Shown here one piece after another: positions 1-3,618 of a stretch of 7,180 nucleotides of DNA. Numbering within the stretch: position 1 is the stretch's first letter; each line of letters opens with the position of its first letter. The notes below the pieces were generated by a model. It was not told the origin of the DNA. It made no database searches and worked only from the letters and a program-made list of their open reading frames with translations. The position numbers were made by a program, and so were the translations under genes. The DNA comes from DASRUP01 sp036397395 (GTDB taxonomy: Bacteria > Patescibacteriota > Minisyncoccia > Minisyncoccales > UBA10102), in the NCBI GenBank assembly GCA_036397395.1, contig DASWIZ010000039.1, positions 1 to 7,180 of the forward strand, given 5' to 3'.

Positions 1-138
1 GTCAATTCCTACAACAACTCCAGGATTCACACCTCATTGCGTATGCCACCCATGAAGTTCTTCCAACAATATATCGAAAGGTCGAAACTCCTTTCATCAG
101 ACGCTGTTACAAACGTGTCCGAAGAAAGGGGTACTTGA
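1..138 (+). pseudogene. C-terminal end of an IS3/IS481-type DDE transposase (partial, cut by window edge)
   Basis: Frame 1 is open from the window edge to TGA at 136-138 and gives 45 residues. The stretch SYNNSRIHTSLRMPPMKFFQ matches the usual end of integrase-core (rve) transposases, where a YNN-R-H-SL-M-P pattern follows the last catalytic Glu helix. In this family the protein cuts and joins insertion-sequence ends. Only the tail is visible, so the DDE residues, the start and the intactness of the gene cannot be judged; it may be a complete gene whose 5' part lies outside the window. It suggests that a mobile element borders the cassette-like region to its right. No convincing insertion-sequence terminal repeat could be fixed in the 100 bases after the stop. 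The family assignment rests on one motif. Confidence 0.65.
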
Positions 139-399
139 CAATACTGTTCTTGCGGAAACGCAGGAAAGCGGCCATCCTCTGGTCGTAGTCGAGCCGATAC
201 CACTTCCGCGGCAAGACGAATAAAAGAGAAAGTTCTTTAGAGGAGACATTATACGCTCCAAAACTTGAGGGAATGCAGCGATTACATCAAAACATTCCCT
301 CTCCCACCAAAACTCACAAACTGATTGCAATATATTGTGAAGTTTGGCGGGAGAAATCCCAAAGCACCTTGAAACAATTTTTAATAATAGAATTTTCGC
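139..399. other. Intergenic stretch with two adjacent stem-loops and a copy of motif D
   Basis: I see no convincing gene here. Two hairpins lie back to back. The first has a perfect 9-bp stem, GAGGGAATG (267-275) with CATTCCCTC (293-301). The second spans 301-353, pairing CTCCC with GGGAG, CCAA with TTGG, ACT with AGT and CACAA with TTGTG, interrupted by small bulges. A copy of the cassette-border motif, AGCACCTTGAAAC, follows at 363-375. AAAGTTCTTTAGAGG at 228-242 resembles the border before hicA at 1290-1304 (AAAGTTCTTTGAGAA). A minus-strand TATAAT occurs near 249-254 without a clear -35 box. The longer open frames crossing this area lack ribosome sites and recognisable domains. Confidence 0.5.
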
Positions 400-429
400 A
401 AACAAAAAATCCGTTTGCGCAACAGATTT
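400..429 (-). terminator. Intrinsic terminator of the tRNA-like RNA gene
   Basis: On the minus strand AAATCTGTT pairs with AACGGATTT (9 bp, one G-U) around the loop GCGCA, followed by TTTGTTT. It begins three bases after the encoded CCA of the tRNA-like RNA, which makes that RNA an independent short transcription unit. The stem is AT-rich, so termination may be partial. Confidence 0.55.
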
Positions 430-431
430 CT

Positions 432-518
432 TGGTGTGGACTCGGCGGGATTTGCACCCGCTACGCTACTTGTCAAGGGTAGAGTTTTAACTTCATAGAA
501 CTACGAGCCCAAGTCCAC
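432..518 (-). tRNA. Atypical tRNA-like RNA with encoded CCA (apparent anticodon UGA, identity uncertain)
   Basis: Read on the minus strand, the 87-nt RNA has 5'-GTGGACTTG pairing with CGAGTCCAC as a 9-bp acceptor-like stem, then ACCA. A perfect 5-bp T-arm, GCGGG/CCCGC, carries the loop TGCAAAT. An arm with CTAC/GTAG closes the loop CCTTGACAA, giving UGA (Ser) if a C-A pair is allowed at its end. It departs from a normal tRNA in several ways: no regular D-arm (the best is AGTT/AACT with a 12-nt loop and no GG), T-loop U55 replaced by G, 7 nt before the D-arm, and no long variable arm as Ser would need. An extended -10 box places the start at G518, the first base of the stem, and a terminator follows the CCA. 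The three core tRNAs in this window do not encode CCA, so this gene may be of foreign origin. It could be a decayed tRNA or a tRNA mimic. Confidence 0.5.
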
Positions 519-524
519 GGGCAT

Positions 525-533
525 ATTGTATCA
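525..533 (-). promoter_or_regulatory. Extended -10 promoter of the tRNA-like RNA
   Basis: The minus strand reads TGATACAAT, an extended -10 (TGn-TACAAT). No good -35 box lies upstream, as expected for this class. Six bases downstream is G518, the first base of the acceptor-like stem, so the RNA may need no 5' trimming. Confidence 0.6.
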
Positions 534-571
534 CAAAACAAAAAGCCCCGCCAAAAATGGCAGAACTTTTT
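533..571 (-). terminator. Strong intrinsic terminator
   Basis: On the minus strand AAAAAGTTCTGCCA pairs in all 14 positions (three G-U) with TGGCGGGGCTTTTT around a TTTT loop, followed by GTTTTGT. The wobble pairs become C-A clashes on the plus strand, so the minus strand is the sense direction. Confidence 0.75.
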
Positions 572-618
572 GCGACAAGTAGCGAGACTCGCAAAATCTA
601 CGAATCTCTACCCTTTGT
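540..618 (-). ncRNA. Candidate small structured RNA (about 80 nt)
   Basis: A sigma70-type promoter (TTGACA, 16-bp spacer, TATACT) predicts a start near 618, and a strong terminator ends the RNA near 540. The body folds into a long interrupted stem: ACAA and GTAG pair with TTGT and CTAC, and AGATTCG pairs with CGAGTCT (one G-U) around a 9-nt loop. No start codon with a ribosome site lies inside. Two segments, AAGGGTAGAG and CGCTACTTGTC, are perfectly complementary to adjacent segments of the neighbouring tRNA-like RNA, but in permuted order. The RNA could regulate that neighbour, or both could derive from an old inverted duplication. I recognise no known RNA family. Confidence 0.45.
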
Positions 619-624
619 ATGTTC

Positions 625-652
625 AGTATATCAAGCCCACATAACTTGTCAA
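625..652 (-). promoter_or_regulatory. Promoter of the candidate small RNA
   Basis: On the minus strand TTGACA (652-647) is separated by 16 bp from TATACT (630-625). The -35 box lies in CCCTTGACAAGT, a 12-bp direct repeat of sequence inside the tRNA-like gene. Confidence 0.6.
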
Positions 653-692
653 GGGCAAAGAGGAATAACCAGCACCTTGAAACACAATTTCA

Positions 693-777
693 TAGCGGCG
701 AAGTGGACATTAAACAGACACATTCAGAAAAGAGTTAACTTGGAATGAAAACAGTATTAGTGTTCATCTCGCCGCTA
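693..777 (+). repeat. Repeat family A, copy 1 (85-bp hairpin element)
   Basis: The ends TAGCGGCGA and TCGCCGCTA start two 21-nt arms that pair with one A-C clash and three G-U pairs, leaving a loop of about 43 nt. Copy 2 (2479-2563) has the same 85-bp length with about 12 differences; copy 3 is 3532-3618. This copy is preceded by motif D (AGCACCTTGAAAC, 671-683) and leads into the 5' region of the 98-aa gene. The extended -10 seen before copies 2 and 3 is poorly preserved here. Confidence 0.75.
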
Positions 778-892
778 TGGAAACATAAGCGGTACTCCCA
801 AGGCACTCTGAACCAGAAATGGCAGAGAAACGGATAGGGATGTTCTTGTCGCGCGGTCCTCCTGCAGCGGCAAGAGAAAACGGAGGAAGAAA
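778..892 (+). promoter_or_regulatory. Structured 5' leader with a Shine-Dalgarno complementary loop
   Basis: Hairpin CTCTG-AA-CCA-GAAA-TGG-CAGAG lies at 806-827, enclosed by TCCC (796-799) and GGGA (837-840). A second hairpin, CTTGTCGC (845-852) with GCGGCAAG (867-874), carries the loop segment TCCTCC (857-862). That segment is the exact complement of the ribosome site GGAGGA (882-887), so a pseudoknot could hide it. The layout suggests translational control of the 98-aa gene. No known riboswitch family was recognised. Confidence 0.5.
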
Positions 893-1189
893 ATGGCAAA
901 CATACAAATAACCCTGGAAGACATCCAGGGTGGAAACCCCGAAGACTGCTACCGGCATCCGGTAGCCCTGGCACTCTACCGACAAGGCTATGAGCCTTGG
1001 TCAGTAGAGCTTTACCAATACCCCGCCGGGAGGGTCGGGAAACCAGGGTTCACCCTCCAGATTGGAGGGACCAAGTGGGGCCCAGACCGTGACCTCGAGT
1101 CGTGGCTATGGGCATACGACCGCGGGGAGGATGTCTCCCCGATCGCCATCGTCCTCGACGATGGCGGTGCCCATATCGCCAACCAGTAA
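893..1189 (+). CDS. Hypothetical 98-aa protein, plus-strand passenger gene
   Basis: The ATG is placed by a strong ribosome site, GGAGGA at 882-887. The product is soluble and acidic, rich in Gly, Trp, Tyr and Pro, with no membrane segment, signal peptide or cysteine cluster (a single Cys near residue 19). Notable stretches are HPVALALYRQ (about 22-31), a Gly/Trp-rich middle (GFTLQIGGTKWGPDRD) and an acidic C-terminal part (AIVLDDGGAHIANQ). I do not recognise the family. The gene is clearly richer in GC than its surroundings, and it sits between repeat A copy 1 and a GC-rich hairpin in the same layout as the 55-aa membrane gene at 2618. This suggests an acquired passenger. Unlike the minus-strand genes here, it uses a long leader and a Shine-Dalgarno site. 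Confidence 0.75.
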   Translation: MANIQITLEDIQGGNPEDCYRHPVALALYRQGYEPWSVELYQYPAGRVGKPGFTLQIGGTKWGPDRDLESWLWAYDRGEDVSPIAIVLDDGGAHIANQ

Positions 1190-1207
1190 TTGCTGGAAAT
1201 AGTACAA

Positions 1208-1239
1208 GGGTGTCGGAGAATTAAAACTCTCCGACGCCC
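1208..1239 (+). terminator. GC-rich 12-bp hairpin after the 98-aa gene (terminator-like, no U-run)
   Basis: GGGTGTCGGAGA pairs with TCTCCGACGCCC (12 bp, one T-G) around ATTAAAAC, 18 bases after the stop. No T-tract follows, so it may protect the RNA 3' end or pause polymerase rather than terminate. A comparable hairpin follows the 55-aa gene at 2793-2835. Confidence 0.5.
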
Positions 1240-1307
1240 CTCTGAATGAATTCTCAATTCCAATGCAAATATTGAGGGTTCAAAAGAGGAAAGTTCTTTG
1301 AGAAAAG
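1239..1307. repeat. Inverted-repeat spacer with motif D next to hicA stop
   Basis: CTCAAT (1253-1258) pairs with ATTGAG (1271-1276), and outside it CCTCTGAA (1239-1246) pairs with TTC (1279-1281) and AGAGG (1285-1289). The border motif TTCTTTGAGAAAAG then runs into the hicA stop codon. This occupies the slot that holds a hammerhead ribozyme in the later units, but no hammerhead core is present. Confidence 0.45.
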
Positions 1308-1538
1308 TTAGAGATACTTCTTGATGTCTTGAGCGGTAAGACCAGCGGATTTGAAAATCGCGTGGATGGTTCCCTTCGGAAGCGCTTTGCGATGAAAGGG
1401 AACCGTGACTCTTGCCTTTCTTGCGGAGTGATAAAGAATGTAATGGCTTCCGGTTGTGTGGTCAATAACAAAACCCTCCTGATGGAGGATTTGAAGAATG
1501 CGTTTGGAAGTAAGAGGCGGAAGCTTAGGCATGGGCAA
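1308..1538 (-). CDS. hicA: HicA-type toxin (mRNA interferase)
   Basis: This 76-aa protein has the HicA pattern: an N-terminal helix (SKRILQILHQEGF), then the strand and motif TGSHYILYH with the catalytic His at residue 32 in G-S-H, then VTVPFHRK and the C-terminal helix IFKSAGLT-DIKKYL. HicA toxins have a double-stranded-RNA-binding fold and cleave mRNA when not bound by HicB. The length is typical. The gene lies downstream of hicB and overlaps it by 14 bases, so translation is probably coupled; Met3 is an alternative start. Antitoxin-first order means the toxin is made from the hicB promoter only. The stop codon directly abuts border motif D. Confidence 0.88.
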   Translation of the reverse strand: MPMPKLPPLTSKRILQILHQEGFVIDHTTGSHYILYHSARKARVTVPFHRKALPKGTIHAIFKSAGLTAQDIKKYL

Positions 1539-1788
1539 ACGAAGACTTCAGCAACACCTGGACAGTGGAGATAAAACTTCCCTCGTCGGAAGGAATAGAT
1601 TCTCCGTGTTTTTGGAGAGAAGCAATATACCCCGCAATCGCGTCTTGGGCCATTTGCCTTGCTTCTTGTAAGGTTTTTCCATAACTTACGCATCCTGGCA
1701 ACGCGGGAACAAGCACAGTAAAACCGCCTTCCGGCTCTTGCCGAAAAACTACGTTAAATTGTGTTTTGTCATTTGATCTCTTCGCCAT
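1525..1788 (-). CDS. hicB: HicB-type antitoxin
   Basis: This 87-aa protein has the partial RNase H-like HicB core: FNVVFRQEPEGGFTVLVPAL (about 11-30), then PGCVSYGKTLQEARQMAQDA and a helix AIAGYIASLQKHGE. It should bind and neutralise the HicA product encoded just downstream. The C-terminus is short and shows no clear ribbon-helix-helix or HTH DNA-binding domain, so autoregulation is uncertain. The start at 1788 is supported by a promoter whose -10 box ends 9 bases before the ATG and by the absence of any ribosome site, giving an almost leaderless mRNA. Confidence 0.87.
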   Translation of the reverse strand: MAKRSNDKTQFNVVFRQEPEGGFTVLVPALPGCVSYGKTLQEARQMAQDAIAGYIASLQKHGESIPSDEGSFISTVQVLLKSSFAHA

Positions 1789-1797
1789 AGTAATCCC

Positions 1798-1825
1798 ATT
1801 GTATCCCAGGAAACAGAAAAGTCAA
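1798..1825 (-). promoter_or_regulatory. Near-leaderless promoter of hicBA
   Basis: Minus strand: TTGACT (1825-1820), 16-bp spacer, TACAAT (1803-1798), and 9 bases before the hicB ATG. The predicted start leaves a 5' leader of only two or three bases. Confidence 0.7.
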
Positions 1826-1880
1826 ATTCTTCAGCTGCGTTCCTCTCCACGAGGGTCAAGGCTCTCGAGAGCAGGACAAG

Positions 1881-1951
1881 TTTCTCCATCAAAGCGCGTA
1901 CAAAATATGCATTTCGATGGGGGAGTAGCCCCAGTTAGCACCTTGAGAAAT
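1881..1951. repeat. Repeat family B copy 1 followed by motif D
   Basis: TTTCTCCATCAAAGCGCG begins the element. CTCCATC (1884-1890) pairs with GATGGGG (1916-1922), and a small GGGG-AGTAG-CCCC hairpin follows to 1932. Motif AGCACCTTGAGAAA (1937-1950) then runs into the stop codon of the coiled-coil gene. The start of B and motif D are inverted relatives (TTTCTC...CAAAGCGC against GCACCTTGAGAAA), so the spacer is an imperfect palindrome with extra bases. Between the hicBA promoter and this element (1826-1880) I see only short palindromes such as CTCTCGAGAG. Confidence 0.7.
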
Positions 1952-2341
1952 TTATGTAAGATCAACTCCGAGTTTTTCTTTAAGGATGGCCTTGACTCGA
2001 TTGAGATCGTGTTTCATTATCTCAAACTCGTCTTCCATATCGGTCATGCGCTTTAAGAATTTGTCGAGAGTAGTGGTAAGTCGATCAATTTTGCGGTTTA
2101 TCCTTTCCTCGCTTGCCAGAATTCTCTTGTCTATTTCTGCGAGCAACCGAATTTCCATGGTAGCAAGTCGTGAATCAACAGACTGCCCCAGCTTGTCTAT
2201 ACGATCTTCCACTCCATCAATTCGGTTATCCAGTTTTCCAATCTTCTCGTCGACCGCACCCAAAATAATCTTGCTTTGCTCAGCAAGCAAATCCTGCATA
2301 TCTCCCTTTGTAACAGCCTGTTGAGAATTTTCCTCTGTCAT
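1952..2341 (-). CDS. Coiled-coil protein of unknown function (129 aa)
   Basis: The product is almost entirely helical and charged. From about residue 25 to 125 it shows heptad-like spacing of Ile/Leu/Met (for example KIGKLDNRIDGVEDRIDKLG and RINRKIDRLTTTLDKFL), so a long coiled coil, probably dimeric or trimeric, is expected. There is no signal peptide or membrane segment and no enzyme motif. Small coiled-coil proteins of this style are frequent hypothetical genes in CPR genomes. I chose Met at 2341 rather than the longer frame from 2377 because the longer start lies inside the -35 box and the 2341 ATG sits 7 bases after TATACT. Its placement among toxin-antitoxin units suggests, but does not show, a related role. 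Confidence 0.8.
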   Translation of the reverse strand: MTEENSQQAVTKGDMQDLLAEQSKIILGAVDEKIGKLDNRIDGVEDRIDKLGQSVDSRLATMEIRLLAEIDKRILASEERINRKIDRLTTTLDKFLKRMTDMEDEFEIMKHDLNRVKAILKEKLGVDLT

Positions 2342-2348
2342 ATAGTTT

Positions 2349-2377
2349 AGTATACTTTCTGCCAATAAAAGTGTCAA
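2349..2377 (-). promoter_or_regulatory. Leaderless promoter of the coiled-coil gene
   Basis: Minus strand: consensus TTGACA (2377-2372), 17-bp spacer, TATACT (2354-2349), ATG after 7 bases. Transcription should begin at or next to the A of the start codon. Confidence 0.78.
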
Positions 2378-2402
2378 TCATTCGACTATCACTCATGACA
2401 AA

Positions 2403-2456
2403 TTTCTCCATCGAAGTTCAGGAAGCAATTTGTGAATTTCGATGGGGAAACCCAGC
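2403..2456. repeat. Repeat family B copy 2 (15-bp perfect stem)
   Basis: CTCCATCGAAGTTCA (2406-2420) pairs in all 15 positions (two G-U) with TGAATTTCGATGGGG (2433-2447) around a 12-nt loop. Compared with the other copies the inner sequence differs but pairing is kept, so the structure, not the sequence, appears to be conserved. The GGGG/CCC mini-hairpin follows. Confidence 0.75.
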
Positions 2457-2464
2457 CAGCTCTT

Positions 2465-2473
2465 TGATATATT
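2465..2473 (+). promoter_or_regulatory. Extended -10 promoter reading into repeat A copy 2
   Basis: TGATATATT (TGn plus TATATT) lies in the conserved stretch AGCTCTTTGATATATTCTTC, which is repeated exactly at 3511-3530. The predicted start, about 7 bases downstream, falls on the first bases of repeat A. Confidence 0.5.
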
Positions 2474-2478
2474 CTTCC

Positions 2479-2563
2479 TAGCGGCGAAATGGACATTAAG
2501 CAGACACATTCAGAAAAAATTTATTCAGGAATGAAAACAGCATTAGTGCCCACCTCGCCGCTA
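2479..2563 (+). repeat. Repeat family A, copy 2 (85-bp hairpin element)
   Basis: TAGCGGCGA...TCGCCGCTA with 21-nt arms, same length as copy 1. It leads into a leader shared with copy 3. That leader contains the hairpin CTATGG (2561-2566)/CCATAG (2577-2582), which competes with the last three bases of the A arm, and AAATTT (2588-2593)/AAATTT (2601-2606) just before the ribosome site of the 55-aa gene. Confidence 0.78.
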
Positions 2564-2617
2564 TGGAAACGTAGAGCCATAGACGGCAAATTTTGACATC
2601 AAATTTCAGGAGGAAAA

Positions 2618-2785
2618 ATGGAAATTTTAACGACGGTGGCAAAACCTATAGTGTTCATTGCCGTGGTGATCGTAATGATCTACATAGGCAGTGCCTTTTT
2701 AGAGGCTGTCCTGACAGCCCACGAGCGTGGGCTGTCAGTAAAAGAGGCGCTGGCGCGCCGGTTCTTCAACAGAGCCAAGCGCTAG
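2618..2785 (+). CDS. Small single-span membrane protein (55 aa)
   Basis: A strong Shine-Dalgarno, AGGAGG at 2608-2613, precedes the ATG at 2618. The product has a short polar N-terminus (MEILTTVAKP), one hydrophobic span at about 11-30 (IVFIAVVIVMIYIGSAFLEA) and a basic tail ending in RRFFNRAKR. An inner-membrane protein with N-out, C-in topology is predicted from the basic tail. I recognise no family. Small hydrophobic peptides with basic tails include type I toxins, holins and regulators, but nothing here decides between them. Unlike the minus-strand genes it has a long leader. It sits in the middle of a repeat A / hairpin / hammerhead unit; the sister unit at 3532-3809 lacks it entirely. 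Confidence 0.75.
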   Translation: MEILTTVAKPIVFIAVVIVMIYIGSAFLEAVLTAHERGLSVKEALARRFFNRAKR

Positions 2786-2792
2786 CCTATAA

Positions 2793-2835
2793 GGGCGGTG
2801 GGAGAGAGGATTCAATGCTTTCTCTTCCACTGCCC
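2793..2835 (+). terminator. 14-bp GC-rich hairpin after the 55-aa gene (terminator-like, no U-run)
   Basis: GGGCGGTGGGAGAG (2793-2806) pairs with CTCTTCCACTGCCC (2822-2835), 14 bp with two G-U, around a 15-nt loop. No U-tract follows; the hammerhead ribozyme starts two bases later. It may stabilise the 3' end produced by ribozyme cleavage. Confidence 0.55.
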
Positions 2836-2837
2836 AA

Positions 2838-2886
2838 CTGTCGTAAGATGTATGTCTTACCTGATGAGCTGGAAACAGCGAAACAG
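2838..2886 (+). ncRNA. Type III hammerhead ribozyme, copy 1 (complete core)
   Basis: All conserved parts are visible in order: stem III 5' strand CTGT (2838-2841), cleavage-site C (2842), stem I GTAAGA-TGTATG-TCTTAC (2843-2860, perfect), core CTGATGA (2861-2867), stem II GCTG-GAAA-CAGC (2868-2879, perfect, GNRA-type loop), GAA (2880-2882) and stem III 3' strand ACAG (2883-2886). The open end is stem III, which defines type III. Self-cleavage is expected after C2842, leaving a 2',3'-cyclic phosphate on the RNA that carries the 55-aa ORF and a 5'-OH on the rest. Stem III is only 4 bp, so activity may be modest. Loop I (6 nt) and loop II (GAAA) could make the usual tertiary contact. Confidence 0.88.
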
Positions 2887-2909
2887 AACGCACCTAAAAT
2901 AAAACAAAA

Positions 2910-3137
2910 TTATGCCGGGCGGAATTCGATATTGAGGGGCAGGGGAAGCGGAAGGTTTTTTGGAGACAAGCGCTTCAGAAAGTTGAGCACGGTAAAACCG
3001 CGCACTTCACGGGTTTTGGGATCGAGCCGGAGAACGACATCATCTTGCGTTTCCTGTGCCTGGTCTTTTGCCGAAGGCTTTCCTTTTGAGAAGTAAAGTA
3101 CGTCAGCTTCTTTATCGTAGTAATAGTAGAGTTTCAT
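2910..3137 (-). CDS. DUF2283 family protein, probable antitoxin
   Basis: This 75-aa protein begins with the DUF2283 signature: MKLYYYYDKEADVLYFSKGK, then a VVLRLDPKTREVRGFTVLNF segment, i.e. Tyr-Asp-x-Glu-Ala-Asp-Val-Leu-Tyr followed by a beta-hairpin ending in a hydrophobic strand. DUF2283 proteins are small and are often encoded beside small nuclease-like toxins. The gene overlaps the upstream PBECR-like gene by 4 bases (ATGA), giving translational coupling, and has no promoter of its own. The C-terminus is Pro/Leu-rich (LPLPLPLNIEF), probably flexible. Antitoxin role is inferred from family context and partner. Confidence 0.75.
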   Translation of the reverse strand: MKLYYYYDKEADVLYFSKGKPSAKDQAQETQDDVVLRLDPKTREVRGFTVLNFLKRLSPKNLPLPLPLNIEFRPA

Positions 3138-3418
3138 AATGCTTCGTGTTGGATTTTATTTGTAAGATATGCTGTAAGAACGAAATTCCGTTGGTTAGTT
3201 TTTAGCACTACCGCGAGATATTTCTTCCTCTTTGAAATTGAACGATAGAGGATAAATACTTTTTGGTCGAATTTTGAACGGCGGATGATTTCAGGATTTT
3301 CAACTGCGGCACCAATCAGCTTTTGGTATATACGAATTTCGGGGTGAAATTGCAGGATATGGCGCAAACGTTCATTGGTTAGCTCCACATCCCCAAACGG
3401 TGATTTATATCTTTCCAT
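3134..3418 (-). CDS. PBECR-like nuclease-fold protein, probable toxin
   Basis: The 94-aa product starts MERYKSPFGDVELTNERLRH and contains HILQFHPEI (His20, His25), NPEIIRRSKFDQKVFILYR, KYLAVVLKTN and a final strand FVLTAYLTNKI. This order (helix with His, R-S-x-x-D-x-K-V-x-x-YR, then VLTAYLT-K-I) is that of small Barnase-EndoU-ColicinE5/D-RelE (BECR, PBECR2-type) RNase-fold proteins. The longer open frame to 3574 runs through repeats A and B and is rejected; Met at 3418 lies 6 bases after a -10 box. The pairing with DUF2283 by a 4-base overlap fits a toxin-antitoxin module with the toxin gene first. RNase activity is inferred, not shown. Confidence 0.72.
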   Translation of the reverse strand: MERYKSPFGDVELTNERLRHILQFHPEIRIYQKLIGAAVENPEIIRRSKFDQKVFILYRSISKRKKYLAVVLKTNQRNFVLTAYLTNKIQHEAL

Positions 3419-3424
3419 TATATT

Positions 3425-3453
3425 AGCATACAGAGGGATAAAAGCAAAGTCAA
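3425..3453 (-). promoter_or_regulatory. Leaderless promoter of the PBECR/DUF2283 pair
   Basis: Minus strand: TTGACT (3453-3448), 17-bp spacer, TATGCT (3430-3425), ATG after 6 bases. The -35 box is joined directly to repeat B copy 3. Confidence 0.72.
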
Positions 3454-3506
3454 TTTCTCCGTCAAAGCGCGCAGAAGTTATGCGTTCCGATGGGGGGAGT
3501 AACCCC
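3454..3506. repeat. Repeat family B copy 3
   Basis: It starts TTTCTCCGTCAAAGCGCG like copy 4. CTCCGTC pairs with GATGGGG using a G-U where copies 1 and 2 have A-T, and AGCGCG pairs with TGCGTT. A GGGG-GAGTAA-CCCC mini-hairpin closes the element. It is followed by AGCC and the same AGCTCTTTGATATATTCTTC stretch as copy 2. Confidence 0.75.
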
Positions 3507-3517
3507 AGCCAGCTCTT

Positions 3518-3526
3518 TGATATATT
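3518..3526 (+). promoter_or_regulatory. Extended -10 promoter reading into repeat A copy 3
   Basis: TGATATATT, identical in sequence and position to the one before copy 2; the predicted start falls at about 3533, inside the first bases of repeat A. Confidence 0.5.
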
Positions 3527-3531
3527 CTTCC

Positions 3532-3618
3532 TAGCGGCGAAATGGACATTACGACAGTAAACAGTTAGCAACAAACAGAAAACAGTGACTTGATTACGTA
3601 GTGCCCATCTCGCCGCTA
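3532..3618 (+). repeat. Repeat family A, copy 3 (87 bp)
   Basis: Same end arms as copies 1 and 2, but the loop is largely replaced by sequence rich in ACAG/AAACAG. At arm position 21 the A-T pair of copies 1 and 2 is C-G here, a compensatory change supporting the hairpin. TATGGAAAC is duplicated just after it (3616-3633). Confidence 0.75.

Noticed and set aside
3..188. Second open frame at the left edge (61 aa, basic tail)
   Set aside because: Frame 1 over the same bases ends in a recognisable transposase tail, so this frame is taken as a shadow.
97..405. 102-aa minus-strand open frame
   Set aside because: No ribosome site or usable promoter, crosses the stem-loops and motif D, and no domain is visible.
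438..455. Plus-strand resemblance to the tmRNA 5' consensus (GGATTCGACGGGATTTGC-like)
   Set aside because: No matching acceptor 5' strand precedes it and no tmRNA 3' half or tag frame follows; the minus-strand tRNA-like fold explains the sequence better.
735..985. Two overlapping minus-strand frames over repeat A and the leader of the 98-aa gene
   Set aside because: They overlap structured repeats and a well-supported plus-strand gene start.
1239..1290. Possible degenerate hammerhead in the first unit (CTGAATGA)
   Set aside because: The core has an extra base, no GAA follows the hairpin and no stem III forms.
2593..3096. 167-aa plus-strand open frame
   Set aside because: It reads out of frame through the 55-aa gene, a hairpin and the hammerhead, and then antisense to DUF2283; the composition is unlike a protein.
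3419..3574. N-terminal extension of the PBECR-like gene
   Set aside because: The extension translates repeats A and B and the promoter; Met at 3418 after the -10 box is the sensible start.
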